Source: Muribaculaceae bacterium
GTDB lineage: Bacteria > Bacteroidota > Bacteroidia > Bacteroidales > Muribaculaceae
Length of the DNA: 11,711 nucleotides
Assembly (NCBI GenBank): GCA_024400895.1
Contig: JAKSMA010000055.1
Coordinates: 1 to 11,711 of the forward strand
Direction: 5' to 3'
The notes under the pieces: model-generated
Databases searched by the model: none
What the model was told of the DNA's origin: nothing
The model's input: the letters and a program-made list of their open reading frames with translations, nothing else
Translations under genes and position numbers: made by a program
Shown here: one piece after another, positions 4,811 through 11,711 of the stretch
How positions within the stretch are numbered: the first letter of the stretch is position 1
Layout: each line of letters starts with the position of its first letter

Positions 4811-6151
4811 ATGGCATCTAAACTTTGGGAAAAGAATGTGCAGGTCGACCACGATGTGGAAACCTATACCGTGGGTCGCGACCGCGAAATGGACCTTTAC
4901 TTGGCTCGATATGATGTGCTTGGCTCGCTGGCCCACATCACCATGCTTCAGACAATCAACCTCCTCACTGCTGATGAACTTGCAGTGCTCACTGCGGCTC
5001 TTCGCGAGATTTATGCAGAGATTGAAGATGGAAAGTTTGTGATTGAAGATGGCATTGAGGACGTGCATTCACAAGTGGAACTGATGCTCACGCGCCGCCT
5101 GGGCGATGTGGGCAAAAAGATTCATTCGGGCCGTTCGCGCAACGACCAGGTGCTCGTCGACCTCCGCCTGTTCATCCGTAGCGAGATTGAAGATGTGGTG
5201 AAACATCTCACTGTGCTTTTCCGCACACTGCAGGAGCAGAGCGAGCGCTATAAAGATGTGCTAATGCCAGGCTATACCCACTTGCAAGTGGCGATGCCCT
5301 CGTCGTTCGGCCTTTGGTTTGGTGCCTATGCCGAATCGCTTGCCGACGACCTTGTGGTGCTACGTGCAGCCTATGATGTGAACAATCGCAATCCATTGGG
5401 CTCTGCGGCGGGCTACGGGTCCTCTTTTCCATTGAATCGCGAACTCACCACCAGTTTGCTCGGCTTTGCGTCGGTCGACTACAATGTGGTGTATGCCCAA
5501 ATGGGACGTGGCAAGACCGAACGCATCGTGGCTGCCGCTATTGCAAACATTGCAGCCACACTGTCGAAACTGGCATTCGACGCCTGCATGTTTAATTCGC
5601 AGAACTTCGCTTTCATCAAGTTGCCAGATGAATTCACCACAGGCTCATCTATCATGCCACACAAGAAAAATCCTGATGTGTTTGAATTGACTCGCGCTCG
5701 TTGCAACCGCCTCGAAGCGCTGCCATTCCAAATCACGATGGTGACCAACAACCTCCCTGTGGGCTATTTCCGCGACTTGCAGCTCACCAAGGAAGATTTC
5801 CTTCCTGCATTCGACGAAATTAAAACCATCATCTCGATGGTCAACGCCATGATGAGCCAGGTGAAGGTGAACGAGCATATTCTCGATGATTCGCGCTACG
5901 ATTTGATGTTTAGTGTAGAGGAGGTGAATCGCCTCGCAGCCGCTGGTATGCCGTTCCGCGATGCATATAAGAAGGTAGGGCTCGACATTGAAGCCGGAAA
6001 ATTCACACCCGTGAAGCAGGTAAATCACACCCACGAAGGCTCTATCGGCAATCTTTGCACCGATCGCATTGCTGCGCTCTATGAGAAAACGCTCGACGCA
6101 TTCGATTTCGAAACTTATCACCAGGCATTCAGCAAATTGCTTGGACGCTAA
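4811..6151 (+). CDS. argH: Argininosuccinate lyase
   Basis: 446 residues. It splits argininosuccinate into arginine and fumarate, the last step of arginine synthesis, in the cytoplasm. Seen: MASKLWEKNVQV at the start; the region HSGRSRNDQ at 105-113; GYTHLQ at 154-159 with the conserved Thr-His pair; NPLGSAAGYGSSFPL at 194-208; and the fumarase/aspartase superfamily signature GSSIMPHKKNP at 278-288 with the catalytic serine loop. Length is normal. The ATG at 4811 was preferred to an in-frame GTG at 4781 because homologues begin at this point and the GTG overlaps the -7 box. A lipoprotein gene starts 15 bases after the stop, so they are probably co-transcribed. Confidence 0.97.
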   Translation: MASKLWEKNVQVDHDVETYTVGRDREMDLYLARYDVLGSLAHITMLQTINLLTADELAVLTAALREIYAEIEDGKFVIEDGIEDVHSQVELMLTRRLGDVGKKIHSGRSRNDQVLVDLRLFIRSEIEDVVKHLTVLFRTLQEQSERYKDVLMPGYTHLQVAMPSSFGLWFGAYAESLADDLVVLRAAYDVNNRNPLGSAAGYGSSFPLNRELTTSLLGFASVDYNVVYAQMGRGKTERIVAAAIANIAATLSKLAFDACMFNSQNFAFIKLPDEFTTGSSIMPHKKNPDVFELTRARCNRLEALPFQITMVTNNLPVGYFRDLQLTKEDFLPAFDEIKTIISMVNAMMSQVKVNEHILDDSRYDLMFSVEEVNRLAAAGMPFRDAYKKVGLDIEAGKFTPVKQVNHTHEGSIGNLCTDRIAALYEKTLDAFDFETYHQAFSKLLGR

Positions 6152-6165
6152 TATAAATAGCCACT

Positions 6166-6669
6166 ATGCTAAAAAAAATATTGCTAATAACCATGCTCCT
6201 CGGAGTGCTTGCCAGTTGCAACCATGTGGACAACAAAGTGATTCCCAGCTACACGGTGCGGCTCGACTTGGGCACTTATGGCGTGTGGAACACCTATGGC
6301 GTGAATGGCGCTGGCGATTATCGTATATTCAACCGCGACAAGCGATTGCCGGCAAATTTCCCTTATAATGCCAATATGTATACCGGTTTTGGCGGCGTGT
6401 TGCTTATTATGGGCTTTGATGCCTCCACCGCTTCGTATGCGCCTTTGGCATTCGATGCCGCCTGCCCTGTGGAGCGCAGAATAGAATACACCATCACGGT
6501 TGACCCGTCCAATTTCGAGGCTGTATGTCCGAAGTGCGGTTCTCGCTACAACGTGCTCACTGGCTCTGGTGGCCCGATATCGGGCACAGCACTGGCACAA
6601 AAAGTGGGGCTCACCACCTACAAATGTAGGCAATCGGTCAACGGCGGATACATTATTACATCGTATTAA
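6166..6669 (+). CDS. Lipoprotein with a degenerate Rieske-like domain
   Basis: 167 residues. Seen: a lipoprotein signal peptide with lipobox LASC (Cys18); a beta-rich body; and AACPVE (Cys100), then CPKCGSRYNVLTGSGGPISG (Cys121, Cys124), then a final strand with Cys154. The spacing and the CGSxY...G.P.SG ending recall the Rieske 2Fe-2S fold. A true Rieske site is CxH...CxxH; here the first His position is Val102 and the second is Cys124, so the usual His ligands are absent. It may bind a different metal site or only keep the fold. Placed 15 bases after argH, it is likely in the same transcript, though no role in arginine synthesis is implied. Similar lipoproteins are, to my knowledge, found in Bacteroidales with unknown function. 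Confidence 0.75.
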   Translation: MLKKILLITMLLGVLASCNHVDNKVIPSYTVRLDLGTYGVWNTYGVNGAGDYRIFNRDKRLPANFPYNANMYTGFGGVLLIMGFDASTASYAPLAFDAACPVERRIEYTITVDPSNFEAVCPKCGSRYNVLTGSGGPISGTALAQKVGLTTYKCRQSVNGGYIITSY

Positions 6670-6703
6670 TTGCCAAAAAATCTGCGAAACAAAAAAAAAG
6701 CAT

Positions 6704-6711
6704 TAACTTTG
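6704..6711 (+). promoter_or_regulatory. Predicted -7 box for tRNA-Leu
   Basis: TAACTTTG fits TAnnTTTG and would start transcription about 20 bases before the tRNA 5' end. The -33 region is not clear. Confidence 0.45.
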
Positions 6712-6737
6712 CACCGCATTTGTTTACCGCAATAGCT

Positions 6738-6821
6738 GCTCGGATGGTGGAATCGGTAGACACGAGGGACTTAAAATCCCTTGGCCTTTAGGCTGTGCGG
6801 GTTCAAGTCCCGCTCCGAGTA
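6738..6821 (+). tRNA. tRNA-Leu (anticodon UAA)
   Basis: 84 bases with a cloverleaf: acceptor GCTCGGA with TCCGAGT (first pair G-T); an anticodon stem AGGGA/TCCCT around the loop CTTAAAA, anticodon TAA at 6772-6774; a long variable arm (GCC-TTTA-GGC) typical of leucine tRNA; and a T arm GCGGG-TTCAAGT-CCCGC. The 3' CCA is not encoded. Its A36-A37 sequence suits modification by MiaB, whose gene starts at the left edge of the window. Confidence 0.97.
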
Positions 6822-6828
6822 CTTAAAA

Positions 6829-6859
6829 AGTCTTGCAGAATTCTGCAAGGCTTTTTTTT
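6829..6859 (+). terminator. Rho-independent terminator after tRNA-Leu
   Basis: AGTCTTGCAG (6829-6838) pairs with CTGCAAGGCT (6843-6852, one G-T pair) around an AATT loop and is followed by eight T (6852-6859). A strong intrinsic terminator. Confidence 0.9.
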
Positions 6860-6865
6860 GATTCG

Positions 6866-6889
6866 TTTCTGTTTCTTCTGTTTCTTCTG
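6866..6889. repeat. Short TTTCTTCTG tandem repeat
   Basis: Two exact TTTCTTCTG units at 6872-6880 and 6881-6889, preceded by a partial unit TTTCTG. It lies in the 279-base gap between tRNA-Leu and the isomerase pseudogene. Apart from the terminator and a -7 box at 6983-6990, I see nothing else in that gap. Confidence 0.7.
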
Positions 6890-6982
6890 TGATAGGGCTC
6901 CGGTATGTTCGTGAGGTGGTGGATGGACATAAATGGGCTATATTTTGACCTTATTTTAATACTTTAATTTTTACCTCTATTG

Positions 6983-6990
6983 TAATTTTG
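6983..6990 (+). promoter_or_regulatory. Predicted -7 box for the isomerase pseudogene
   Basis: TAATTTTG fits TAnnTTTG, about 110 bases upstream of the ATG at 7101. No -33 TTG is evident. The promoter may still be active although the gene is broken. Confidence 0.4.
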
Positions 6991-7100
6991 CCAGCATATA
7001 AGTTGGCCACTAAAAGAGTGTGAAGCGTAAGAAATTTTATGTCTCAACGATGGTGGAAATTTCATATGTAGTTAATCAACAATCTTATAAAAATTGCAAT

Positions 7101-7841
7101 ATGCCACAACTAAAACCATACAAGTTTCACCGACTGCTGAAGAGCGTGATTTGGGGCGGTAGCAGTATCGCTAATTTCAAGAATATTGAATATGACCAGA
7201 CTCTCGTGGGCGAGAGTTGGGAACTTTCGGCGGTTGATGGCAACGAGAGTGTGGTGAAGGGCGGCGACGACGATGGCCTCACGCTTTCGCAACTCGTAGA
7301 ACGACATAAGGACTACACTCGCCGCGTGAATGACGGCACCATTCCTTGATATTGTTGCGCAGCACGATAGCCGTGTGGGTGATGTGTTTTTTTGCCAGCA
7401 GGTCGCATCCATGGCATTGGTGCCGGCAATTTGATTGCTGAGATTCAGCAGACCAGCGACATCACCTACCGCGTGTATGACTACGACCGTCGCGACGCTA
7501 ACGGCAACACCCGCGAACTCCATGTGGCGCAAGCACGCGATGCTATCGACTACACTGTGTATCCAAGCTATGTGCAGCCACCTCATGGCGATAAGCTTGG
7601 CTTGACCCGATTGGTGGAATGTCCATACTTCACGATGAGAGGTATCATGCTTGATAGCGAGGAAACGGTGGCCATGCCAGAGTCGTTCCTCGTGGTGATG
7701 TGTGTGAAGGGTGAAGCCGTCATCACCGACAACAACGGAGCCGTGACTCGAATCCACCAAGGTGAGACCGTCCTTGTGCCAGCATCGCTCACCACTTTGC
7801 GCCTCCAAGGCCACGCCATGCTGATAACAGCCAGCGTATAA
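7101..7841 (+). pseudogene. manA: Mannose-6-phosphate isomerase, type I, broken
   Basis: Seen: an N-terminal part MPQLKPYKFHRLLKSVIWGG...GESWELSAVDGNESVV...ERHKD (7101-7313), joined directly to YTRRVNDGTI (7314-7343), then a stop (TGA 7347-7349). Reading on in another frame gives LDIVAQHDSRVGDVFF, the expected continuation. A second shift at a run of seven T (7387-7393) returns to the first frame as LPAGRIHGIGAGNLIAEIQQTSDITYRVYDYD to the stop at 7841. So there is one extra C near 7344-7345, one missing T, and the block between ERHKD and YTRR is gone, roughly 75 residues by comparison with the family. That block normally holds QVHPDD and the KTEMWY glutamate, which bind zinc. The intact family interconverts mannose- and fructose-6-phosphate. 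Function is very unlikely. Confidence 0.88.
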
Positions 7842-7880
7842 TGCCTTTTGCCAAAGGAAAACTTTGTGTATTGAATAATA

Positions 7881-7906
7881 ATGGCGGCCCCGATGTGGGT
7901 CGCCAT
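7881..7906. terminator. Hairpin between convergent genes, likely terminator
   Basis: ATGGCGGCCC (7881-7890) pairs with GGGTCGCCAT (7897-7906), one G-T pair, around a 6-base loop. It is flanked by AATAATA and ATTTCTT, a weak T-rich tract. It sits between the plus-strand isomerase remnant and the minus-strand hydrolase gene, where a bidirectional terminator is expected. Confidence 0.55.
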
Positions 7907-7928
7907 ATTTCTTGATATGTGTGGTGAT

Positions 7929-9017
7929 TTATTTTAGGGCATGGGCCTGGATGACGGGCTCGAGCACGCGAGCGAAACGCACGAAACCTTTGTCGGTGAA
8001 GTGGTAGTTGTCGATGGTGTTGTCGTATTCATCGCCGATGATTTCGTCGCCGTAGAAATAGTAGATATTTTTCTCGCCACGCTTCTCAAGTTGTTCGAAA
8101 AGGTTGCGATACGCGGCATTCTTTTCGCGGATGGTTTTTCCCACTTCTTGGTCGAGACGGCAGAGTGGGAAAATGGGACTTTCTACAAACAGGATGGGCA
8201 CCTCGGGGCGCATCTTTCGGAGAATGTCGACAAATGGAATGAGGCGCTCTTTCAGAATCTTGGATGTGCAGTTGGGCAGACAGTCGATGATATACATGCC
8301 AGCTTCCACAGCTCCCATGACTTCTGCAAATTCGGGGTGGAGTTGTGCGCCGCCGCTAAAGCCGAAATTGATGATTTCGCGTTGAAGATTGCGCTGCATA
8401 ATGGCAGTGTGCACCATACCAGGGCGACTTGCGCAACCACCTTCGCCGATGCTGGTGCTATAGACGATGATAGGGCGTTGGCGCTTGATGATGGATTTGG
8501 GCTGTGTGATGGTGGATGCCGAGTCTACACCAATGTAGAGGCTGTCGAGTCCGTCGTAGAGCGGCAGGAAAAGCATATATTCGCGGTTCTTTTTCGTCAT
8601 GTTGCTCATGAGGGTGCGCTGCACATCACGTTTGTCGTAGGCTGGTCGTCCCGACTGCACAAACTCCCACTTGCCGTTGTCGGCAAGCATATAAAGGTCC
8701 ACGCCATGAATGCCGGTATAGGTCATGTGGTTCATCTTGAAGGTGGTGGCAGTGACAAATTTCACGCCTATTTCAGTGGCGTCGCTTGCAAATCGCACCG
8801 CCATGCCGGCAGGGCTGTTGCCCCATCGCCAGAGGTTGTCGTCGGTTTTCGTTTTCAGCGAGTCGGGCAGTCGCACAAATGCGTTGCGTTGCTGAGGCTC
8901 TACAGGACTTCCCAAGAGCGGGTAGTTGCGGGCGTCGAAGTATTTCAGTTCTTTTTTCTGTGCTATCGCCGAGCAGCAAATCAGTGCAATGGCGAAGGTT
9001 GTAATGATTTTTCTCAT
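7929..9017 (-). CDS. Exported SGNH/GDSL hydrolase with N-terminal GxDLY-type domain
   Basis: 362 residues from the ATG at 9017; an upstream in-frame ATG at 9095 is less likely because it would bury the signal peptide MRKIITTFAIALICCSAIA, cleaved near residue 19, and cross the promoter. Seen: an N-terminal beta domain about 22-175 with GVDLY at 105-109, the mark of the GxDLY domain; then the SGNH domain with YSTSIGEGGCASRPG (nucleophile Ser189), GFSGG (Gly222 region), DCLPNC (Asn249) and DNYHF (Asp336, His339). The four catalytic blocks are present. Known of the family: esterases acting on acetylated or acylated carbohydrates; the substrate here is unknown. It is exported, so it acts in the periplasm or outside. 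It is divergent from the galM operon, which hints at a glycan role. Confidence 0.9.
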   Translation of the reverse strand: MRKIITTFAIALICCSAIAQKKELKYFDARNYPLLGSPVEPQQRNAFVRLPDSLKTKTDDNLWRWGNSPAGMAVRFASDATEIGVKFVTATTFKMNHMTYTGIHGVDLYMLADNGKWEFVQSGRPAYDKRDVQRTLMSNMTKKNREYMLFLPLYDGLDSLYIGVDSASTITQPKSIIKRQRPIIVYSTSIGEGGCASRPGMVHTAIMQRNLQREIINFGFSGGAQLHPEFAEVMGAVEAGMYIIDCLPNCTSKILKERLIPFVDILRKMRPEVPILFVESPIFPLCRLDQEVGKTIREKNAAYRNLFEQLEKRGEKNIYYFYGDEIIGDEYDNTIDNYHFTDKGFVRFARVLEPVIQAHALK

Positions 9018-9043
9018 ATCTTTTTTGTTTTTTAGCGTCATTA

Positions 9044-9051
9044 CAAAGGTA
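9044..9051 (-). promoter_or_regulatory. Predicted -7 box for the SGNH hydrolase gene
   Basis: Minus strand TACCTTTG fits TAnnTTTG, about 27 bases upstream of the ATG at 9017. The -33 region lacks a clear TTG. Confidence 0.5.
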
Positions 9052-9134
9052 AGCATTTTATCTGTGTTTTGCGCTTGTTTTTTGTGCAAGTGCATGAAAA
9101 ACTCATAGTCAAAAAGCGATTGTGGAAAACTTTC

Positions 9135-9146
9135 GCAATCGTTTGC
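9135..9146. promoter_or_regulatory. Candidate LacI-family operator
   Basis: GCAATCGTTTGC has GCAA/TTGC arms around a central CG-containing core and matches 11 of 12 positions of the classic LacI-family site GCAAACGTTTGC. It lies in the divergent intergenic region between the SGNH gene and galM, roughly 70-80 bases upstream of the predicted galM start point. An overlapping CGATTG...CAATCG inverted repeat spans 9117-9141. No LacI-type regulator gene is in the window. Confidence 0.4.
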
Positions 9147-9201
9147 ATTGATTTTTGTAAAATAGGCAAAAAATTGTTTTTTCTTGCTCGAATATTATTT
9201 G

Positions 9202-9209
9202 TATATTTG
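9202..9209 (+). promoter_or_regulatory. Predicted -7 box for the galM-transporter operon
   Basis: TATATTTG fits TAnnTTTG. The predicted start point near 9216 gives a leader of about 75 bases before the galM ATG. A -33 element is not clear; a TTG at the right distance was not found. Confidence 0.5.
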
Positions 9210-9292
9210 CATAACATGAATAACACTGCATTTTTATGCTGTTTTGTTGTTTCGTGAAAACCGAAAAATTTTAAAAACTATAATACAAACTC

Positions 9293-10339
9293 ATGAAGAT
9301 TACAAAAACAGTGGCTTCATCGCCAAGAGGCGAAATCGCCATCTACAACCTCACCAACGCCAGTGGCGCATCGGTAGAACTTTCTGCTCTCGGAGCTGGC
9401 ATTAACTCGATTGTGGTGGCCGACAAAGACGGCGAAATGGCGAATGTGGCCCTTGGCTATGCAAATGCTGCCGACTACATTAGCGATGGTCCTTGCATGG
9501 GCAAGATTCCAGGACGCTACGCTAACCGCATCGCTGCAGGCAAGTTCTCGCTCGATGGCGTGGACTATCAGCTTGAAATCAACAATGGCCCTAACGCCCT
9601 CCATGGCGGTAGCGAAGGCTTCTTCAACAAAATCTGGGACAGCGAAACCACAGAAAACGGCGTGGTGTTCTCGCTTGTGAGCCCTGATGGTGAAGCTGGC
9701 TATCCTGGTACCCTCAAGGTGACCGCAGAATATTCTTGGAACGACGATTGCGAACTTCGTCTCGAAATCAAGGCGACCACTGACAAGAAGACCGTAATCA
9801 ACCTCACTAACCACGCTTACTTCAACCTTCGTGGTGAAGGTAGCGGCACAGTGCTCGACCAAACTTTGAAACTCAACTGCTCAAAGTATCTCGTGACCGA
9901 TGAAAACCTTACACCAACTGGCGAAATCGCTCCAGTGGAAGGCACACCAATGGACTTCACCGCAGCAAAGACACTTGGCGAAGACATTCGCAAGCCTTTC
10001 CCTGCACTTGCATTTGGCAAGGGCTATGACAACTGCTATGTGATTGACGGCCACAAGGCGGGCGAAATGGCGCTTGCTGCTGTGCTTGAAGACGAAGTGA
10101 GCGGTCGTGTGCTTGAAGTGCTTACCACTCAACCTGCAGTGCAAATCTACACTGGCAACTGGCTCTCTGGCTGCCCTGCAACCAAGAGCGGCAACCGCAC
10201 TTATTTCGACTACGATGGTGTGGCTATCGAATGTCAAGGCATGCCAGACGCTCCAAACCACGACAACTTCCCAAGCCAAGTGCTTGACAAGGACGAACAA
10301 TACGCCCAAACCATCGTATTCCATTTCACTACTAAATAA
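9293..10339 (+). CDS. galM: Aldose 1-epimerase (mutarotase)
   Basis: 348 residues, normal length, no signal peptide, so cytoplasmic. It interconverts alpha and beta anomers of galactose, glucose or related sugars before kinase action. Seen: GRYANRIA at 74-81; NALHGG at 101-106 (His104); NLTNHAYFNL at 170-179 (His174, the general acid of the family); GYDNCYV at 244-250 (Asp246); and GVAIECQGMPDAPNH at 309-323 (Glu313, the general base). All catalytic positions are kept. It is 18 bases upstream of a sugar transporter gene and presumably in one operon with it; no kinase gene is within the window. Confidence 0.95.
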   Translation: MKITKTVASSPRGEIAIYNLTNASGASVELSALGAGINSIVVADKDGEMANVALGYANAADYISDGPCMGKIPGRYANRIAAGKFSLDGVDYQLEINNGPNALHGGSEGFFNKIWDSETTENGVVFSLVSPDGEAGYPGTLKVTAEYSWNDDCELRLEIKATTDKKTVINLTNHAYFNLRGEGSGTVLDQTLKLNCSKYLVTDENLTPTGEIAPVEGTPMDFTAAKTLGEDIRKPFPALAFGKGYDNCYVIDGHKAGEMALAAVLEDEVSGRVLEVLTTQPAVQIYTGNWLSGCPATKSGNRTYFDYDGVAIECQGMPDAPNHDNFPSQVLDKDEQYAQTIVFHFTTK

Positions 10340-10357
10340 TTTCAAAAATCAAAAGAT

Positions 10358-11665
10358 ATGCTTAAAACAAAACCTGATTTAAGTTTTTCGAAACTGTTCA
10401 ACATCAGTTTCGGTTTCTTTGGGGTGCAAATCGCCTACGCACTTCAGAGCGCTAATATCAGCCGTATTTTTGCGGCCCTCGGCGCCGACCCACACGACCT
10501 GAGTTTCTTCTGGATTCTCCCTCCACTGATGGGTATGCTCGTTCAGCCACTCGTGGGCTATTTCAGCGACAAGACATGGACCCGTTTCGGTCGCCGTATT
10601 CCTTACTTGTTCGTGGGTGCATTCATGGCAGTGCTCGTGATGTGCTTGCTTCCAAATGCCGGCTCGTTTGGCTTGGCAGTGAGTGGCGCCATGGTGTTTG
10701 GCCTCATCGCACTCATGTTCCTCGACACCAGTATCAACATGGCCATGCAGCCATTTAAGATGATGGTTGGCGACCTCGTGAACGAAAAGCAGAAAACCAA
10801 AGCCTACAGTATCCAGTCGTTCCTTTGCAATGCTGGCTCAATTGTGGGTTATGTGTTCCCATTGCTGTTCACCGCAATTGGTATTCAAAACATTGCTCCA
10901 AAAGGCCAAGTGCCCGATTCTGTAATCTGGTCGTTCTATATTGGCGCAGCCATTCTCATTCTCTGTGTAGTCTACACGATGGTGAATGTACGTGAAATGC
11001 CACCTGAAGAATTTGCCCAATATCAAATCAAGGAAGAAGATGCCGAAACCGGCAAAGCAAAGACCAAAGAGCCAGAAGGTGCTTGGGCAGTGTTCTTCCA
11101 AGTGGGTATCGTTCAATTCTTCTGCTGGGCTGCATTCCTTTATATGTGGACTTATACCAATGGCTCGATTGCCGAGACCGTTTGGAACACCAAGGACACT
11201 GCAAGCGAAGCATATCAGGCTGCAGGCAACTGGGTAGGCGTTATCTTCGCTGTTCAGGCTGTGGGTAGTGTGATTTGGGCAGTGGTGCTTCCACAGTTCA
11301 AGAGCACAAAATTGGCCTATGCACTCAGTTTGGTGATTGGTGCTGTGGGCTTCGCGCTCGTTCCATTCTGCACCAACCAGTATTTGCTCTTCGTGCCTTA
11401 CTTCCTTATCGGTTGTGCTTGGGCTGCAATGCTTGCGATGCCATTCACATTCGTGACCAACGCATTCGAAGGCAGTTCACGCATGGGTACCGTGCTTGGT
11501 TTGTTCAACTGCACCATTTGCTTGCCACAAATCGTGGCTGCGGCTACCGGCGGTGTGGTAATGCACCTCGTGGGCAGTTCACAACCCAATATGCTCATCC
11601 TCGCTGGCGCATACCTCGTGATTGCTGCCGCTTGCGTGTTTGTTATCAAGACCAAGAAGGCATAA
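10358..11665 (+). CDS. MFS sugar transporter (glycoside/sucrose transporter-like)
   Basis: 435 residues, about 12 hydrophobic membrane segments, inner membrane. Seen: GYFSDKTWTRFGRRIPY at about 67-83, a variant of MFS motif A between helices 2 and 3; a charged cytoplasmic loop at about 210-240 (KEEDAETGKAKTKEPE) separating the two six-helix halves; and six helices after it ending near residue 430. The arrangement resembles the GPH/SLC45-like sugar:cation symporters of Bacteroidetes that sit beside galM or glycosidase genes. The substrate is probably a hexose or disaccharide, an inference from galM 18 bases upstream. The gene ends in full before the window edge; the last 46 bases show nothing I can support. 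Confidence 0.9.
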   Translation: MLKTKPDLSFSKLFNISFGFFGVQIAYALQSANISRIFAALGADPHDLSFFWILPPLMGMLVQPLVGYFSDKTWTRFGRRIPYLFVGAFMAVLVMCLLPNAGSFGLAVSGAMVFGLIALMFLDTSINMAMQPFKMMVGDLVNEKQKTKAYSIQSFLCNAGSIVGYVFPLLFTAIGIQNIAPKGQVPDSVIWSFYIGAAILILCVVYTMVNVREMPPEEFAQYQIKEEDAETGKAKTKEPEGAWAVFFQVGIVQFFCWAAFLYMWTYTNGSIAETVWNTKDTASEAYQAAGNWVGVIFAVQAVGSVIWAVVLPQFKSTKLAYALSLVIGAVGFALVPFCTNQYLLFVPYFLIGCAWAAMLAMPFTFVTNAFEGSSRMGTVLGLFNCTICLPQIVAAATGGVVMHLVGSSQPNMLILAGAYLVIAAACVFVIKTKKA

Positions 11666-11711
11666 GCGCTTTTAAATAAGCGATATATACTTCGGTTGCA
11701 ATATTCAATTT

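Noticed and set aside
4628..5068. A 146-residue minus-strand frame overlapping the argH start
   Set aside because: It overlaps well-conserved argH codons and crosses the ATPase upstream repeats; the protein has no recognisable features.
5645..6121. A minus-strand frame inside argH
   Set aside because: Fully inside a confident gene on the other strand, with no domain signal.
6184..6633. A minus-strand frame opposite the lipoprotein gene
   Set aside because: The plus strand has a lipobox and a Rieske-like pattern; the antisense product resembles nothing.
7020..7100. N-terminal extension of the isomerase fragment from a GTG at 7020
   Set aside because: The family starts at MPQLKPYKF-like sequence; the added residues are AT-rich leader translated by chance.
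7941..9035. A 364-residue open frame on the plus strand opposite the SGNH hydrolase
   Set aside because: It is an antisense shadow: the minus strand gives a signal peptide and all four SGNH blocks, while the plus translation is a low-complexity mix of V, D, H and A with no family features.
11667..11682. CGCTT/AAGCG hairpin after the transporter gene
   Set aside because: Only a 5-bp stem with no T tract; too weak to call a terminator.
1..11711. CRISPR array, insertion sequence, integrase or transposase
   Set aside because: No regularly spaced repeat series and no recombinase-like protein in any frame, so mobility of the fic and ATPase segments rests on direct repeats alone.

Overview
The window looks like a chromosomal segment of a gut-type Bacteroidales bacterium. 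This rests on argininosuccinate lyase and MiaB sequences of the Bacteroidetes type, on -7 boxes of the form TAnnTTTG in front of most genes, and on few Shine-Dalgarno sites. A Muribaculaceae or Prevotellaceae relative is an inference; the sequence does not settle the family.

Layout. 1-197 is the start of miaB on the minus strand. 417-983 (-) is an exported SH3-like protein with a terminator behind it. 1146-2255 (-) is a class II Fic protein. 2416-3156 (-) is a family 2 glycosyltransferase. 3241-4590 (-) is an AAA/DUF4143 ATPase. 4811-6151 (+) is argH, followed closely by a lipoprotein with a degenerate Rieske-like fold (6166-6669). A tRNA-Leu(UAA) and its terminator lie at 6738-6859. 7101-7841 (+) is a broken mannose-6-phosphate isomerase gene. 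7929-9017 (-) is an exported SGNH hydrolase. 9293-10339 and 10358-11665 (+) form a two-gene sugar unit: aldose 1-epimerase plus an MFS sugar transporter.

The most notable structure is between 1005 and 4769. Two accessory genes, fic and the ATPase, each sit between direct repeats of local sequence. The fic segment is bounded by two copies of the last codons of the glycosyltransferase gene (1005-1046 and 2416-2457; 31 of 32 identical over the core). The ATPase segment is bounded by two identical 20-bp copies of the glycosyltransferase/argH promoter-side sequence (3193-3212 and 4750-4769). Removing both segments would leave a simple order of SH3 gene, glycosyltransferase, argH. Each accessory gene also carries repeated motifs upstream with a 33-bp period or spacing; for the ATPase they overlap the predicted promoter. 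These look like self-contained insertion modules with their own control elements. No recombinase is encoded in the window, so the mechanism is unknown.

The right-hand part is ordinary metabolism. ArgH makes arginine. GalM and the transporter would take up and anomerise a sugar, and a LacI-type operator candidate lies in the SGNH/galM intergenic region. The phosphomannose isomerase gene has lost a central block that should hold metal ligands and has two compensating frameshifts, so it is very likely a pseudogene.
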